Of a DNA stretch of 64,000 nt, positions 21,004 to 33,758 are shown one piece after another; position 1 is the first letter of the stretch, and every line of letters begins with the position of its first letter. The notes under the pieces are model-generated. The model was not told where the DNA came from. It ran no database searches and saw only the letters and a program-made list of their open reading frames with translations. The stretch comes from Ophioceras dolichostomum (Eukaryota; Ascomycota; Sordariomycetes; Magnaporthales; Ophioceraceae). The translations under genes and the position numbers were made by a program. The DNA is taken from positions 127,248 through 191,247 of the forward strand of contig PYST01000015.1 of NCBI GenBank assembly GCA_003049485.1. Direction: 5' to 3'.

Positions 21004-23523
21004 GTTGGGCGAACTCTCTCTCTCTCTCTTGCTAGCTGCTGGTCGGTCGGTGTTGGTTTGCTGGCCACTGAGGTCGTCGGGAGGGTTTCGGGCGAATCCT
21101 CGCACTCGATTACTTTTTGCGACCGCGACCTTTCTAGCCTAGTTCTGTCGCTGGCGTTTGGGAGCAAGGGAGCCGCTGTGAGGCAGGGAGGGTAGAGCGG
21201 AGGAAGCGGAGCCACGAGAGTTTTGTCAAGTGGGAGTCTGGAGGGCGTGGAGGGTTGCGCAAGCGAATGAACAAGTTGCGTGGGGTGTTTTCCCGGGAGA
21301 ACAGGTGGTCCTGTTCTGGTGCTGTCCTGGTAGTGTGGCGGCGGGTTTCTGGTGAGTGTCGGGTAATAATACCAAACAAATGCCCAGAGCAGAGTGATAA
21401 ACAAGCTGCAGCCTCACTGATCATCCGCACATCATCGTCGAGGTCACCCAAGCCCAAGGCCGCTTTCTGGGATATGAGTTGGCGTGGTTGGTTAGCTCCG
21501 ACGCCCCGTTGCGTGGACTGCTTGCGCCACACCCCACCTTCACCTCTGTTCGTGCTAGCACCAGGGAGGCTTGGCGGTCTATTTCAGCGGTTACAGTGCT
21601 CCGGGTAGAAAGTTCTCGGCCTCAAACAATGGCACAATGCTGTCGCTCCGAGAGCTGTCGTCAGCTTGATGTCGTACACCTTTCCCATTTGAACTTATAC
21701 ACAGCCGTCATGGCCCGATATTGCTGCCTGAGGCCATCGCCGTCGTGTATTTCATATTGGACCAGCTACACGAAGCTCGAAGCATGGCTGCATGCTTGCG
21801 CGTATAGCTGTTGGGGCGGGTGACATCATGGCGCAACTTGTCTTTCCTGGGACCAGGGTACCTCAGTTTCTTCCTACGTTTCTTTGCTGGTGGGTAGAAT
21901 ATCACGGACGTGGATGGAATAAACTAAATAATCGAGCCAGATCTATGAGACTTGTTTTTCTCGTATATATAACTTGGTTTCTATAGTATTTCCGAACGGA
22001 GGCCGGTTGCAAAAATGGCGAGAGGGAAATACGCAGACACGCGGGGTGTTTGGTGCATACAGTGTTCGTTAAGGACTGAGTTTACAAAGCGGCACATTTA
22101 TATAGAACACTTCCCAAATACGCCGCTTTACAGAGGAAATTACCAGACAGGGCGCCTGGAGGGACAAGTAAACGGAAGGTTATAGAACTACCTAGTACCA
22201 AGGTACCTAGGTACCTACCACGCTGTCATGTACGGGATGTATTCGATACTTGTCATTTTTCAAACCGACCTCCGTACGAGTCGGCCTCTCTTGGCCTTGC
22301 TGTTCTTTCTCGGCCCTTGTTACGGCGCGAGCTCCCAGAAATATCAAGTGGCCGAACTTGATCTTCTCGTCCTTTTTGGTGCAAGCGGGTGGGAGCTCCT
22401 TGTGCTAAATCGTGACAGCCCTTATATTGATCCGTTGCTGAGGGATGCTACCACTACAAAACAATCATCTGTCGAACCAGGTGCTATCTCGGCATGACAT
22501 ACCATTGTATCTCTCTTCATGATACATATCCAGTCTCAATGGTTTTAGATACTCGCAGAGATACCTCATCGTGCCTCCCCGGGAAGGTTTTTGGTCTATG
22601 ATTCAAGACCCCTTTTCTTACTCCTGGCGCTCCCGGCCCGGCGAATCAACCCAACCAGCCACCCTCGCTCAAGCATACACGCTGAGTACCCCTCTACCAC
22701 TCTACATACTCGTTCACCGAGCCCAGCCTTGGCCAGTCGTCATACTAGCTTGCTTGCCGCAAAACTGCCACCGCGCCTACCCGAGAGAATGCCGCCTGCG
22801 GAGATGACAGCGTCAGCCAGAGGCATGAGGCCGTTCATCAGTAAAAAGGGGCGGAAGCATCTAAAAGTAAAGCAGGAAGGCGGAAGTGGAACAAAAAACG
22901 AGAAATGGGATCAAAAAAGAGGAACGATGTTGGAATGGGGATGATGTTTTGTGATCACAAGGGGCAAGCAGTCTATGTGTAATCATTGATATCATACATC
23001 CCGCCGTCTTGTCTTGTCTTGTCTTTCTGACTACCCACAGTTGACGGGAAGAAGAGTCTCCTGAAATATGAAGAGAGAGAAGAAGAACACACCCACCTTC
23101 CAAAAACACCGCGGCTATTTCAAAGGAACGGAACGGAAGATTTGAGGGAGTTTAAATCCAAGGGGAGAAGGAATCAAAGGAAAGGAAATTCCAAGGACAA
23201 AGAGATCGTACTGAGCAGCCGGTCGAGCAAACGCCGTTCGTAATGCGATGCCTTCTCCGTGACATGCTTCGTCTGTTCTGTTGTCGTCCAGCTCTTTGAT
23301 TTCACAGGGCGGCACTGCTTAACTGACCTGACGACTGACTGTTTATGTCTTGAGACTTACAAATAACCCGTAGAGCGGTGGATTACGCAGCCAGCGCAGA
23401 CAGAAATACCGATGCAGCAGTAGACGACTACTCGTCGGGCGATGTGAGGCCGTTATGAAGGGGGAACGAAAGCCGGCACTGTGAAGAAAAGTAGACCATT
23501 TCTTCCGAAACTCATATTTCACT
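21004..23523. other. 2.5-kb intergenic region between HSE1 and ATG13
   Basis: It holds the HSE1 promoter (with a CT-repeat near 21019-21030) and the ATG13 3' region. A perfect 14-nt palindrome GGTACCTAGGTACC lies at 22202-22215 and a (TGTCT)n run near 23010-23025. A plus-strand frame at 22228-22497 (89 codons) starts with a hydrophobic stretch that resembles a signal peptide but then shows no conserved pattern; I do not call it a gene. Confidence 0.45.
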
Positions 23524-26500
23524 TCACCAACCCCGACGTGCACCCCGACCAGAGGGGTCGTAGCCTCCCCTCTCAACGCCGCTGGAGCCAGAGCCAGAGC
23601 CAGAGCCGGCGGCCCTGCCGGCGGAGCTGCTGCCGCCCCGTCCTTCTTCCAGACTCCGCCGACCCTGTTCCTTCTCCAGCTCGGACATATCGAACAGGAG
23701 GGGCTCCTCGTCGGCCTCGTTGTCCCCGGTTCCTCGAGAAGTGCTCCTCCCTCCGCTGCCGCCACTGCCACCGCCACCGCCATATCTTCCGCCGGCGGAT
23801 GTCGGACCAGTGAAGCTGCCGCGAGACGAAGACGACGAGTGCGGAGCGGGCACCGGTCGACCTCTGCTGCTGCCGCTCACCGCCGCCCGTGAGTAGCGCA
23901 GCCTGTATGGGTGGCCGCCGCCCGGTGAAGCCGTGCTCTTCCCTCCTGAGAGCAGCGTAGAGGAGGGCTTGCTGGGGTCATCCTGATCGTTCGAAGACCC
24001 GGACCTCGCCCCGGTGCCCGCAATGATGGACGCGGAGGGCCGAATCTCGGCCGCGGGCTGCAGCGGCAGCGGCGGGGCATCATCGCCAGACCCTGCATCC
24101 ATGCCCAGCAAGCTGCTCAACGTCGGCGGCTCCCCTCGCTCGTCCGCACCCAGACTAAGGCTACGGTTGCCCGCGAAGGGCATGTCCGCCAGGACGTCGT
24201 CGTCGTCGCCGATCAAGGCGCGGTGCTGCTGCGCTACCGAACTCGCTCGACGGTTGGTCTGCAGCAGCCGCGGTGAGAGCGGGATGTCGATGGCTGTAGT
24301 GGCGCTCTCTTGTCTGGAGATGCCTGGGGCCACAGAAGTGCTGGAGCTGCCCCCTGAGCTCTCGCGGATCGTTGACTCTGTCGCAATCGCTGCTACTGAG
24401 GCGCGGTGCGCGGCAGCTTGCGCATGCTGGTGTGCCTGGTGGTCTTCGATTGTGGCGTGCTCGCTAAGACGCGACGGGATGGCGGGTGTGTGTGGCGTGT
24501 GTGGCGACAGAGGCTTGCTGGGCGAAGATGAAGCTGACAATGATGCTGGGTTCACCATCCCTGGCACGCTCGTCAGTTGACGACTTGACGAGCTTGACGA
24601 GCGCTGCAGATGCATCGAGGACGTCATTGAGTCGGTGAGGGCGTTGTTGGATTCGCGCATCATCTGGAACTTGGAGAGCTGGGCCACCGTACGCTTGGTC
24701 GAAGCCTCACCACGCTTGGTCGAAGGCTCAAAGCTGCGCAGCGTCTTCTTGCTCTCCAGGATCTTCAGGAACTCGGAGATGTTATCGTCGTCCGTCTGCA
24801 CCGAGCCAGAGCTGGTGCCCGCGGCCTCAGCCAAGAGTCCTGAGCCGGGTTGGGCCGACGACGAGAGGCTCTGTTTTCCGCTGCTGCCTTGGTCGTCATC
24901 ACCCGCCTTGCTAGTCCCGCCGAACGACAACCTGCCGCGCCGGTGGGTGAAGCTGCTGCTGTACCGGCTGGGCTGCTTGGACGAGGGGCTCCCTGTTGTG
25001 TCCGGTGCCGCTATCGGGGCCCCACGCAGCGACGCCGCCATGCCAGCCGTCAGCGACGTCCGATTCCGGGGCTGGTGAAGGCCGCCGAGGGCTGACTGCC
25101 GGGTTAGTGAATGAGGGGATGCCGGCGGCTCCCCGTCGTTGACCCTGGGTGAGCCCGAGAGTGAACCAGCCTTGAAGGGCTGGAACGACACGGATGGGCG
25201 ACGTCCCATTCCATCAAGAGCCCGCAAGGAGGGCCGGTTCATCGAGGCATGTCCGGTGATGGGCAAAGAATGGGGCGGATCTGGGTCGCCCCCTCCATGC
25301 GTTGACTCTGTAGGAGAGCTTGTGTCCGACCCAATGGGCTTTATCGCCTTGAGTGCGGACAAGGGGCTGGTTCCAAGCGGCCCGGCGCCGTGGAAAGTAG
25401 ACAGACTGCCGTAGGTTTGCTGCTCTGGCTGGTACCTGTCGTCCCTGCGAGAAGGTAGGGAGCCCAAGTCTGTGTACGAGTCTCTCCGGCCCGCATGCCT
25501 TTGAGGTAGCGAGGGCTTGAAGAGTTGGTCGTCGACGCCCATAAACCTGGAGCTTAGGAGCGTCTCGGAGTCGTCGACCCGGAAATTGCTGTCGTTGCGG
25601 TACGTGACTGAGGCGGAGAACCTGCCGACTGGAACCTCCAAATCGCCAAACATGTAGTCGGTGACAGCATCCCGACCATCGTGCAGAGGCTGCCGGAGCA
25701 GGTCATATCCGCCAGCTTCGACGTCCCCAAATGAGAAGCGACAGCGAACTTGCAGGGCTGAGTGGCCTCCCTTGGCAATGGAATGCTGCGAGAGCTTCCA
25801 GGCGGGCATCACCCGGGTTGTGACGAACAAAGAGCGGAAGAAAACAATGCTCCTCTTGTAGATCGTCGGCAGGGTGTGGCCGAAGTCCTCAGTGTCGTCG
25901 CTGGGCAGGCACTTCAGCTCGATGCGCCACCGTTCGAGCACGACGTCCGTGTGGCGTTTCCGGCCCTTAGAAGACGAGCTGCCGTCGCTGGACGACTCGA
26001 ACGAGTTCAGAGCATCTAGCACGTCCCATGGTTTCCCGTTCTCGTCTATCACTACCAGGCTCTGGCTCGACGAAAGGGCCGAGGCATCGAGGTACGTCTC
26101 GATCACCATCGGGGGCGGCCGATTCTCGAAAGAGCCGCACGTCTTCCATACCCTCATTTCTTCCCTGAAGTCGTCGATCTCGTCGGTCTCGATTTGGAAC
26201 TGGCAGAAGATGGGTGTTAGGTTAGTCTGTGCCAGCGAAACAGCACCCAGATCAAGGTGTAAGGTGTAACTGATAACAGTATCACGACTCGGAGGATGGG
26301 CTGTATTGAGTCCTTCTGTTCTGGCGCTCCACGTACCCATTTGCTCGTCTTCCTTCCGTCTGACTTCCTCGGGCCAGCAATTGGCGTGGTGATGATTCGA
26401 GACTGGAGGATCAGGACGGCGGCCTTGGAGTGGAAGTTCTGCGTTCGGATGGTGTGTTAGCAAGTCGAACTTAGAAGAAGCATAGCTGCGGAGCCTAGCT

Positions 26501-26765
26501 GCCAGTGCTCATCACCGTGAGGTATCCTACTCACCTGGATTATCTGGTCTAGCTTCTTAATAGACTCGCGGGATATGCCAGACACCGAGCCTTCTGAAGG
26601 TTCTATAGGACCGGAGGTCACATCTTGGCCGGCAGCACTGGATGTTGCTCGAGAGCGAGTACCGGCTCCTACAGGGTCCCTTGGGTTGTTCGTCCGTGTA
26701 GGGTTGGTCTGAGGAGATGATGCGGGCGAGGAGACCCGCGGAGGGAAGCGGGACTGCTGATGCAT
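23524..26765 (-). CDS. ATG13: autophagy-related protein 13
   Basis: Regulatory subunit of the Atg1 kinase complex that starts autophagosome formation; its phosphorylation by TORC1 and PKA couples autophagy to nutrients. Three exons give 1,002 aa: 26765-26535, 26438-26337, 26199-23524, all phase 0. The start MHQQSRFPPRVSS is chosen over an in-frame ATG at 26834 because it matches the usual fungal N-terminus (ASSPQTNPTRTNNPRDP follows). The HORMA domain spans about residues 65-340: KKLDQIIQ-NFHSKAAVLILQSR, WFQIETDEIDDFREEM, PPMVIETYLDAS, VLERWRIEL, PTIYKRSIVFFRSLF, MPAWKLSQ. The remaining 650 residues are Ser/Pro-rich and disordered, fitting the phosphorylated Atg1/Atg17-binding tail. LLFDMSELE near the C-terminus is a conserved-looking short motif. 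The assignment is secure; boundaries of the tail are from the open frame. Confidence 0.93.
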
Positions 26766-29755
26766 TTCTCTAGGTTGATTGCGCGAGCGTGTGCGCGGCG
26801 TGCGGGCCGGAGGGCGGCTCCAGAGGCGGTCCAAGGTTCCGAGGACAAGACTTGTGATTTCGTATTTGTATGTAAGTGACGGCTGGAGGTCCTTAGAGGT
26901 TCCTAGAGGTCCCCGCGCGCTTGTTGCGGGAGGGATACCGGCCAGGGGGCGGCGCTCGAGCGTTCGGGAAGGAAGACGGCGGGTGGGCGGCGGTGCGAGG
27001 CGACGGGCTGTCGACCTGATTTCCTAGGCGGGAAAGGATTCCTGACCAGCTGAAGCCTGCCTCTCCATTGTCGTGCTCATGAGAATCTCTAGGTAACAAT
27101 TCATTCGGCGGTTCCGCGGCTACGGGGAAAGAGGAGAACTAGCCAGAAGTTGCAGCGACTAAAAATGAAGAATAAAATGAAAATAAAATAAAGAAGAAAC
27201 GCTCGCCGCCTCTACTGGAGCTGCTGGAGCTGCTGGAGCTGCTGAAGCTGGAACAGGCAGAATCGAATAACTGTTGCACTGGGGGAAGTTTGCGCGTGTG
27301 TCCCAGGAGAGTTCGCCGACGAGGGAAGCGGTCCGAACTTCTAACAGGCGGTCCTAACTAGCTGGTCGAGGCGGTGGTCGCGGTACGTGGGTAGTAGTTG
27401 AGGTACTAACAGGCAACGGCGGGCGGAGGCGGCTCACTTGCACCCGTATGGACGCAACAGTGCCCCAGGAACTGCCCCAGGAACCTTGCAGGGCAGGGTC
27501 TCGGGTACCGACCTAGCAATGAAGCGCGGCGGGCGTGGCGGAATCAGTGGCTCCCACTCACCCACTCACTCACTGAACGTACAAAAGGCACGGACGGAAT
27601 AGGCACGATCGATAGCATAAAAACGAAACAATGGTCAAAGATGAAAAAGTGCCAAATGTCGATAGGGGTGTAGGGACTAGCTCTCGGCGGCTGGACGATG
27701 CAGAAAGGCTAAAATCGAGGAGCACAGGGCGGAGTCAAAGGGTGGTGACCAGGGGAGCTTGGGCTTGTTGAGGGTCACCCTGGAGCCCTCGTGATGTTGT
27801 CAACCGGGAAGATAACTGAACTGAACGGGGCAGCTATCTTTAGTCACGGATTCATATCGATTGCCGATCCCCCAATTCCAATGCCTGCCCGCAGCGCAGC
27901 CCAGTGCGGCTCCGATATCCACCCGAAAATCAACAAGAGGGCGATCAAAGACTCGAAGATAGCTACGCTGAGCTACGATAGCTTGAATATGAGCGCGGAA
28001 GATGGCCAAGCAGAATCAAGGACGGGAAGCCGATTGATACGTGGTGCGGATGGTGCCAGTTGAGTGTGGTCGGTGGACGGTTGCGCCGATTTTGGCGGTT
28101 GGTCCGCTAGCGACAGGCGCCTCAGTGCTATGTGTTTGTCCGTGGCGGCGTGAAAGAGTAGTAGTGATCCCTTGCATGACACCGCCGACCTACTCAAGAT
28201 CAACAACAAGAGCTACAACTTACTTACTTCATAAGCGATTGAACACAATAGCTGCATGTGTTGCAGCATGGCATGAACTGCAGCACTCGAACGACCGAGT
28301 CCGATTACGACAAACCTATGAGCGGTGCTCATCACCCCCGCACCGCACAAAGCACACACCATTGGAGGTTGAGCGGTTCAGTGGGACATCTGATCGATCG
28401 AACTGGTCCGGCCCTTTTGTCCACCTCTTCTTGCCGCTACCCCCCGTCGATTGTCCTCTTCCGCAAGGCACACATCCCGTCCAGGCACTCACAGGGACAA
28501 GCCGCCTGCTGGTCCAGAACATGCACCACGGTCAAGCTTAAACGGAGGTTTGTACGGGTTAACGTCCAGTCACACCACACAACACCGTGCCGTGTGCTTG
28601 TCTGTGTACCTGCCTGTGAATACAACATCCCACGACCTTCTTAGTAAGAATATTCTGTGCACCATCGCCGCCGTCCAATAGCTTGCTTCAGTCAAGCCGC
28701 ATGGGCTCGGTAAAGGCCTAAGCTCTAGATAGGTATAATTTGCACATATGGTTGGCGAGAGGGGCAGATTCACGTAAGACGAAGTCGCAAAAGTGCAAGA
28801 AGAGCTCCCATCAGTGGCTCTGACACCATTCTCGGTAACTTAACTGAGCTATCAAAGCTGACTCATCATCGGGCCACCTTCCCAGAGATGGGCAAGACAT
28901 CCATCCGCCATCCCTCCATCCAGCAGCAAGCAAACAAGCCAGAGGCACTTCTTCTGAGCCCCGAACATCGGCCTGGAAGCAACAGCCTCCTGGACCCCTC
29001 ACATGATCACTCGATTGCTCCCTTTGTTGGCCTAGGCCGTCGAGGCCCGCCTGAAACTTCCCGTCAAGCGAGGAGGCCCAAAGAATGAAGGAATGCGAGG
29101 ACCCTGCTGGCTCCGTGTCGTCCATGATTATGCATGTAAACTATCTGACCAACAAACATCACGAATAAGCCCGCCCAACTGGCAACAATTATGCGTGATT
29201 CCGCAGTTGGCTCCATTTTCTACTTGAACCCAGCACGTGGCCAGCTCAAGCATAATTCTGCAATCTTGGGCAGCGATGGCGAGCCGGCCACCCCCCTGCA
29301 CAGTGTTGTGAGCACAAACAGACCGTTTTATGGTGCTCCAGGAACAGGAAGACGTTATTTGTACTCATTATGCAGATATAAGTGATAAGGTCACCAATAA
29401 GCCCAGATTTTTTTTCTAGTACACCTTCATGTGTTTGTGGGTAGATCTAGTGACAAAGTGATGCATCCGTGTCTTGAATAGCAAAAGCAGTCTACAACAG
29501 CAGGAGAGAAAGAAAGACAGAGCATGCGAGCATCTACTCTATCCTGGGTACATGCGCGTATGTGTATCTGCGAATAAAAGCCCAAAAAAGGGGGCAGGGG
29601 ACCCAGCAAAACTGGACTAAACTCCAGGAATATACCAATAATATTACTCCTCATCGCCCTCGCTCCAAGCATTCATCCACCCCATACTCCCGTCCCGGAA
29701 GCGGGAAGCAGCAGAAAAGCCAAGCATACGCATCGCAGATGGATGAAAACCGCTC
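26766..29755. other. 3-kb intergenic region between ATG13 and the SNF2 gene
   Basis: It includes the ATG13 promoter with a 9-nt repeat CTGGAGCTG x4 (27215-27250) and an A/T-rich stretch (27165-27195), then sequence with only short frames. Candidates at 28041-28541 (plus, 166 codons) and 28316-28522 show no domain or splice support. I see nothing that I would call a gene. Confidence 0.45.
27215..27250. repeat. 9-nt tandem repeat in the ATG13 upstream region
   Basis: Four units of CTGGAGCTG (the last one CTGAAGCTG) lie about 450 bp upstream of the chosen ATG13 start, in DNA without a coding frame. Confidence 0.85.
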
Positions 29756-32700
29756 TCAACCCCAGCGGCGCCCAAACGCAGGGTCGACCACCGGCGGCGG
29801 CTTATCGCCCTCCCTCCGCTTGCGCATAAGTCCGCCGAGGGTTCGGACGTCGGCATTGGCCGTGCCGTGATCGACGCCGTCGCCGAGGCCGGTGTCGACG
29901 CCGCCGCCGCCGCCGCCGCCGATTCCGTGGCCGAAGAGCGCCAGCATTTCCTGCAGGCCCAGGCCCATGGCGCCCTTCTTCTTCTTCATGCTGCCCTCGA
30001 TGGTCTGCTCCGCCAACAGGCGCTTCTTGTTCTGCAGCTCCAGAATCCGCTCCTCGACGGACTTCTCGATCGTGAGCTTGTAGACCACCACGTCCACGGT
30101 TTGCGTCAGGCGGTGGACTCGGTCGATGGCTTGCTCCTCGACGAACTGCGACAGGAGGAGACGAGAGAAACATTGGTCAGTTAAGATGTCATGTCATATT
30201 ATCAGAACGACTCTTCGGTCCCAATATGGACCGAACTTTGGTAGAAAAAAAAAGAAGAATGAGGAAACAAGGAGGGGAAGGGTACTCACCGGATTCCAGA
30301 ACGGCTCCAGAATAACCACCCTCGTCGCGGCCGTAAGATTCAGCCCAAGCGAGCCGCACTTGAGGCTGCACAGCAGCACGCGCGTGCGCGCGTCGTTGCG
30401 CAGCTTGTGGAGCGCCTCCTCGCGGGCGTCGTTGCGCATGCCGCCGTCGTAGCGCGTGTACCGGAAGCCCTCGCGGTCGAGGAACGGCTCGACCAGGTCC
30501 AGCATGGACGTAAACTGCGAGAACACGATGAACTTGTGCTCGTGCACGTCTTTGTGCAGGATCTTGACCAGCTCCCGGATCTTGGCCGACATGAACGTGC
30601 GGCCCTCGTGCGGCTTGGCCGGCTTGTACATCCAAGCGTCGTCCTCGACCTCCGGGTCGGACAGGAACGAGGCCGAAGACTCTGAGAGGGCTGAGTCCAG
30701 CTCGGAGTCCGCCACGGACGAGGTGTCATCGTCGTCTGACTGGTCTTGAGCTAATTTCGTATTCTTACCCGGCTTGCTAACAACTTGTGAGGCGATCTTG
30801 GATACGGATAGGAAGGTATCATCCGAGTCCGAGTCGCCCGGCTCCCCTTTGAGGTCACCCACCTCGCCATCGACGATGAAGCTATCGAGGCGGCTCTTGT
30901 CTCCGTCCTCATCTTCAGAGTGATGGATTGAGTCTTCAGAGTTGAGCCACTCCCCACCGCCCTCGGCGTTCTCATCCTCCTCGCCACCGGCTTTGCCAAG
31001 ATGCAGAGATCCACGTTGGTCCTCCCTAACCAGCCAGCTGCCCTCGTCCTCCTCATCGTCGCTGTCCAGCACCGCCCGACGATTCCTGGGCTTTCGCTTC
31101 TTGACCGCGACCTTGACCTCCTCCTTCACCACCTTGGTGATCTTCTTCTTCTTCTTCGTCCTCCTCCGCTCAGGACTCTCCATGTTGAAGTCGGCACGGT
31201 CCTTCTCGCACTCATCGCACGTCGACCGGCCGGCCTCCAGCTCGACCTTTGATAAGTCGCTCATGCACACGTCGCACTGCTTGACCTGGATGTCCATACC
31301 ACCCAGGGCGGCCGTGAGTGCGTCCAGGTCCGAGTCGCCGTTCTTCGGCTGGACCGTGTCCATGGAGAGCGCATCCTTGTCCTTCTCGTCGAACTTGAGC
31401 GCCACTAGCTTGGGATGGTTGCAAACCTGACGAAGTCGGAGCAGCAGCACTAAGGCATTAGCATAGTTGACTTTGCCCTTCATCATCTTCTGCAGGCTCT
31501 CGTCGGCGCGCTTCTCCAGTCTGCCGTAGAAGCGCTGCTCGGCGGGCGAGAACTCGACAGAAACGGTTATGACCTTGCGTTCCGTGACCTTGAAGGATGG
31601 CACGGGGGCTGGGGCCGGCAACTCTTGGCCCTCCTCGGCAGCCTCGGCCGCCGCCGCCTTCGCCTTCTCCAAAGCTTTCTTCCCACCCGGGTTGAGAGCA
31701 CCCTCCTCCTTGAGAATTTCCTTGGTCCGGCGCTTCATGAAGCACCGCAGTAGGCTGTGAAGGCGGCGGATAGCAAGATGGCCCCTGCCGTTCTTCATGG
31801 GCGCGTCGATGTGCTCGCGCCAGTGCTTCAGATCGTCATAGGGGCCGATGCGCAGGAACTTGACCAAGCTCTGGAGCTCGTCTAGGTTGTTCTGCATCGG
31901 CGTGCCCGTTAAGCACCATCGGAACTCCGCGCGGAGATCGTAGCAGGCTTTGGTGGCTTTGGCATTGCGGTTCTTGATGGAGTGCGCCTCGTCCAGAATG
32001 ACGCGGAACCAGTGGATCCCGAAGCAACCAGCACCAACATCTCCAGACGAGTGGCCGTGTTCGGAGACCAGGATCTGGTAGGTGGTGATCACCACGTCGT
32101 ACTTGAGCAGATCTGTGTAGCGCTTCGTACGGTTCGGCCCGTGGTGGACGCAGACGCTGAGACGATGACTCTTAGTCACCTTCTCGGCGATCTCAGCCTC
32201 CCATTGCCGAATCAGGGCCAATGGAGCAACCACGAGGGTGCCCTTGCTGATCGACTCGTAGTGCTTCTTCCATCCCTTATCCTCTTTCTTGGGCTTCGGG
32301 CAGCTGATGATCAATGAGATCGACTGCAGGGTCTTGCCCAAACCCATGTCGTCGGCGAGAATCCCTCCCTTGGGAACTTTGCCCCGCTTGACGGGGCCTA
32401 GCTCGCGACCTTTCATCCATTCGACACCTTCCTCCTGGTGGGGGAGGAGCTTCACTTTTATGCCAGCCAGGGAGCCGTCATCAGCCCTCCCGTCCTCTTT
32501 GGGCTGTTCCTCCTCGTCATCCTCGTCCATGCCACCCTCCAACAGGGCCTTCAAATCATCGTTGGCCTTCTTGGGGTCTGTGTAGAAGACTTGGTCTTCC
32601 ATCGTGGACCCCTGGCCGTGTGACTTGAAGCCGGAGGACTGGCTGCCCTCATCAGGCGGTGGAAGCGATGTGTACATAGGCAGAGGCGGCGCCTTTGTGT

Positions 32701-33383
32701 CGTTGAACTTGAGGGCGCTAGGGCCGGATATCAAATGGCCACGGTGGTGCTCGGGACGGTTTCGCGGCTGATAGAACACGTTCGTGGGCTTCTTCTCCTT
32801 CTTATAGAGAGACGAAAACATCTTGTTCGGCTGCGACGACATCATCGTGGGCTTTCCAAACTCGGGGGCGGCGGTAGGAGCAGCTTCTCCACGGAAACCG
32901 GACGGACTGGAGACAAGGTCGATCACTTCCCTGTTTCCATCGGTTGGCTGGAGAGGCCCCTTGTGCAGTGCCGGTGACATCGGCATCGACATCGGCTGTG
33001 ACTGTGACTGCGACTGCGACTGCGACAGCTGCTCAGCAATCATCTGCGAGCTCACCAACTGGAGGTCGTCGTCTGAAAACGACGCGCTCCGTGAGCGCGC
33101 CATGTTCAGTGAGCGGGCGGTCCTCAGCGGAGGCGGTCCGTATGTCGTCGACCGGGTAAGCTCGGTGAAGCTCCGCTCGAGAGAAAGCTTGGAACGACGG
33201 TCCTTGCTCGGCGACTTGCTGAAGTCGGGCTTCTCTTCGGAAGTGATATTGTTCGTTGGCCGAAATCCAAATTCTGCACCTGGTTTCCTAAAAAGCGAAA
33301 TGAGTTACCGAGCTTGTTAGCACCCAGCTCGCTGGGTAAAACGACCAAAGCGACAGAATTCTGGGTTTAATGGCGTACTTCAT
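29756..33383 (-). CDS. SNF2-family DNA-dependent ATPase/helicase
   Basis: Chromatin or repair translocase of the SNF2 superfamily. Exons: a first exon with only 5 coding bases (33383-33379, ATGAA), then 33287-30290 and 30145-29756, giving about 1,130 aa; if translation began at the internal ATG 33103 it would be 1,067 aa. The short first exon is inferred because its phase joins perfectly (MK-KPGAEFGFRPTN) and the intron has a TGCTAAC branch point and TTTTTAG acceptor. The ATPase core shows GGILADDMGLGKT (Walker A), DEAHSIKNRNAKAT (motif II), LTGTPMQNN (III), and the C-terminal lobe HKFIVFSQFTSMLDLVEPFL, GSLGLNLTAATRVVILEPFWNP and DRVHRLTQTVDVVVYKL. A CxxC...CxxC cluster (CDVCMSDL/CDECEKD) and a long acidic insert separate the lobes, as in fungal relatives near fission yeast Rhp16b. 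Exact subfamily is uncertain. Confidence 0.9.
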
Positions 33384-33758
33384 GTATCCAGGGCCTGGAA
33401 AATCCAATCTCGCCAAATAATCGTCGGGTTACAGAAGGCAGGTAGCCAAAAACTTCTGTTGCTGGAAAGCTACTGTTGGTGTTGGTGCGTAACTGAGACT
33501 GGATGCTGGACCAGAAGTAAACATCAGTGTCTCAGCAACGGCTGAAGCTAAGGCGGGGACAGGTGGGTGCCTGGATTTAGCGGGGCAGAAACGCGCCGCA
33601 GGCGGTACGTGATCACGTGAAACCATTGGACCCCTGATCTCAGGGAACCGTCATGGTCGGACTTGACTTGAGGTTGTACGGAGGACTGCAACAAGCTTCT
33701 TGCATTTGGTTCGCATCGCTGTGATATTCAAAGTACCTAGCTGCAGTGATGCCGTCTA
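33384..33758. promoter_or_regulatory. intergenic region, SNF2 promoter side
   Basis: About 375 bases between the SNF2 start and the YRB30 stop. It includes a TCACGTGA palindrome (about 33613) that could be an E-box-type site (inference). There is no coding frame. Confidence 0.35.

Noticed and set aside
22228..22497. 89-codon plus-strand frame with hydrophobic N-terminus, possible small secreted protein
   Set aside because: No cysteine pattern, no family resemblance and no supporting splice sites; likely chance.
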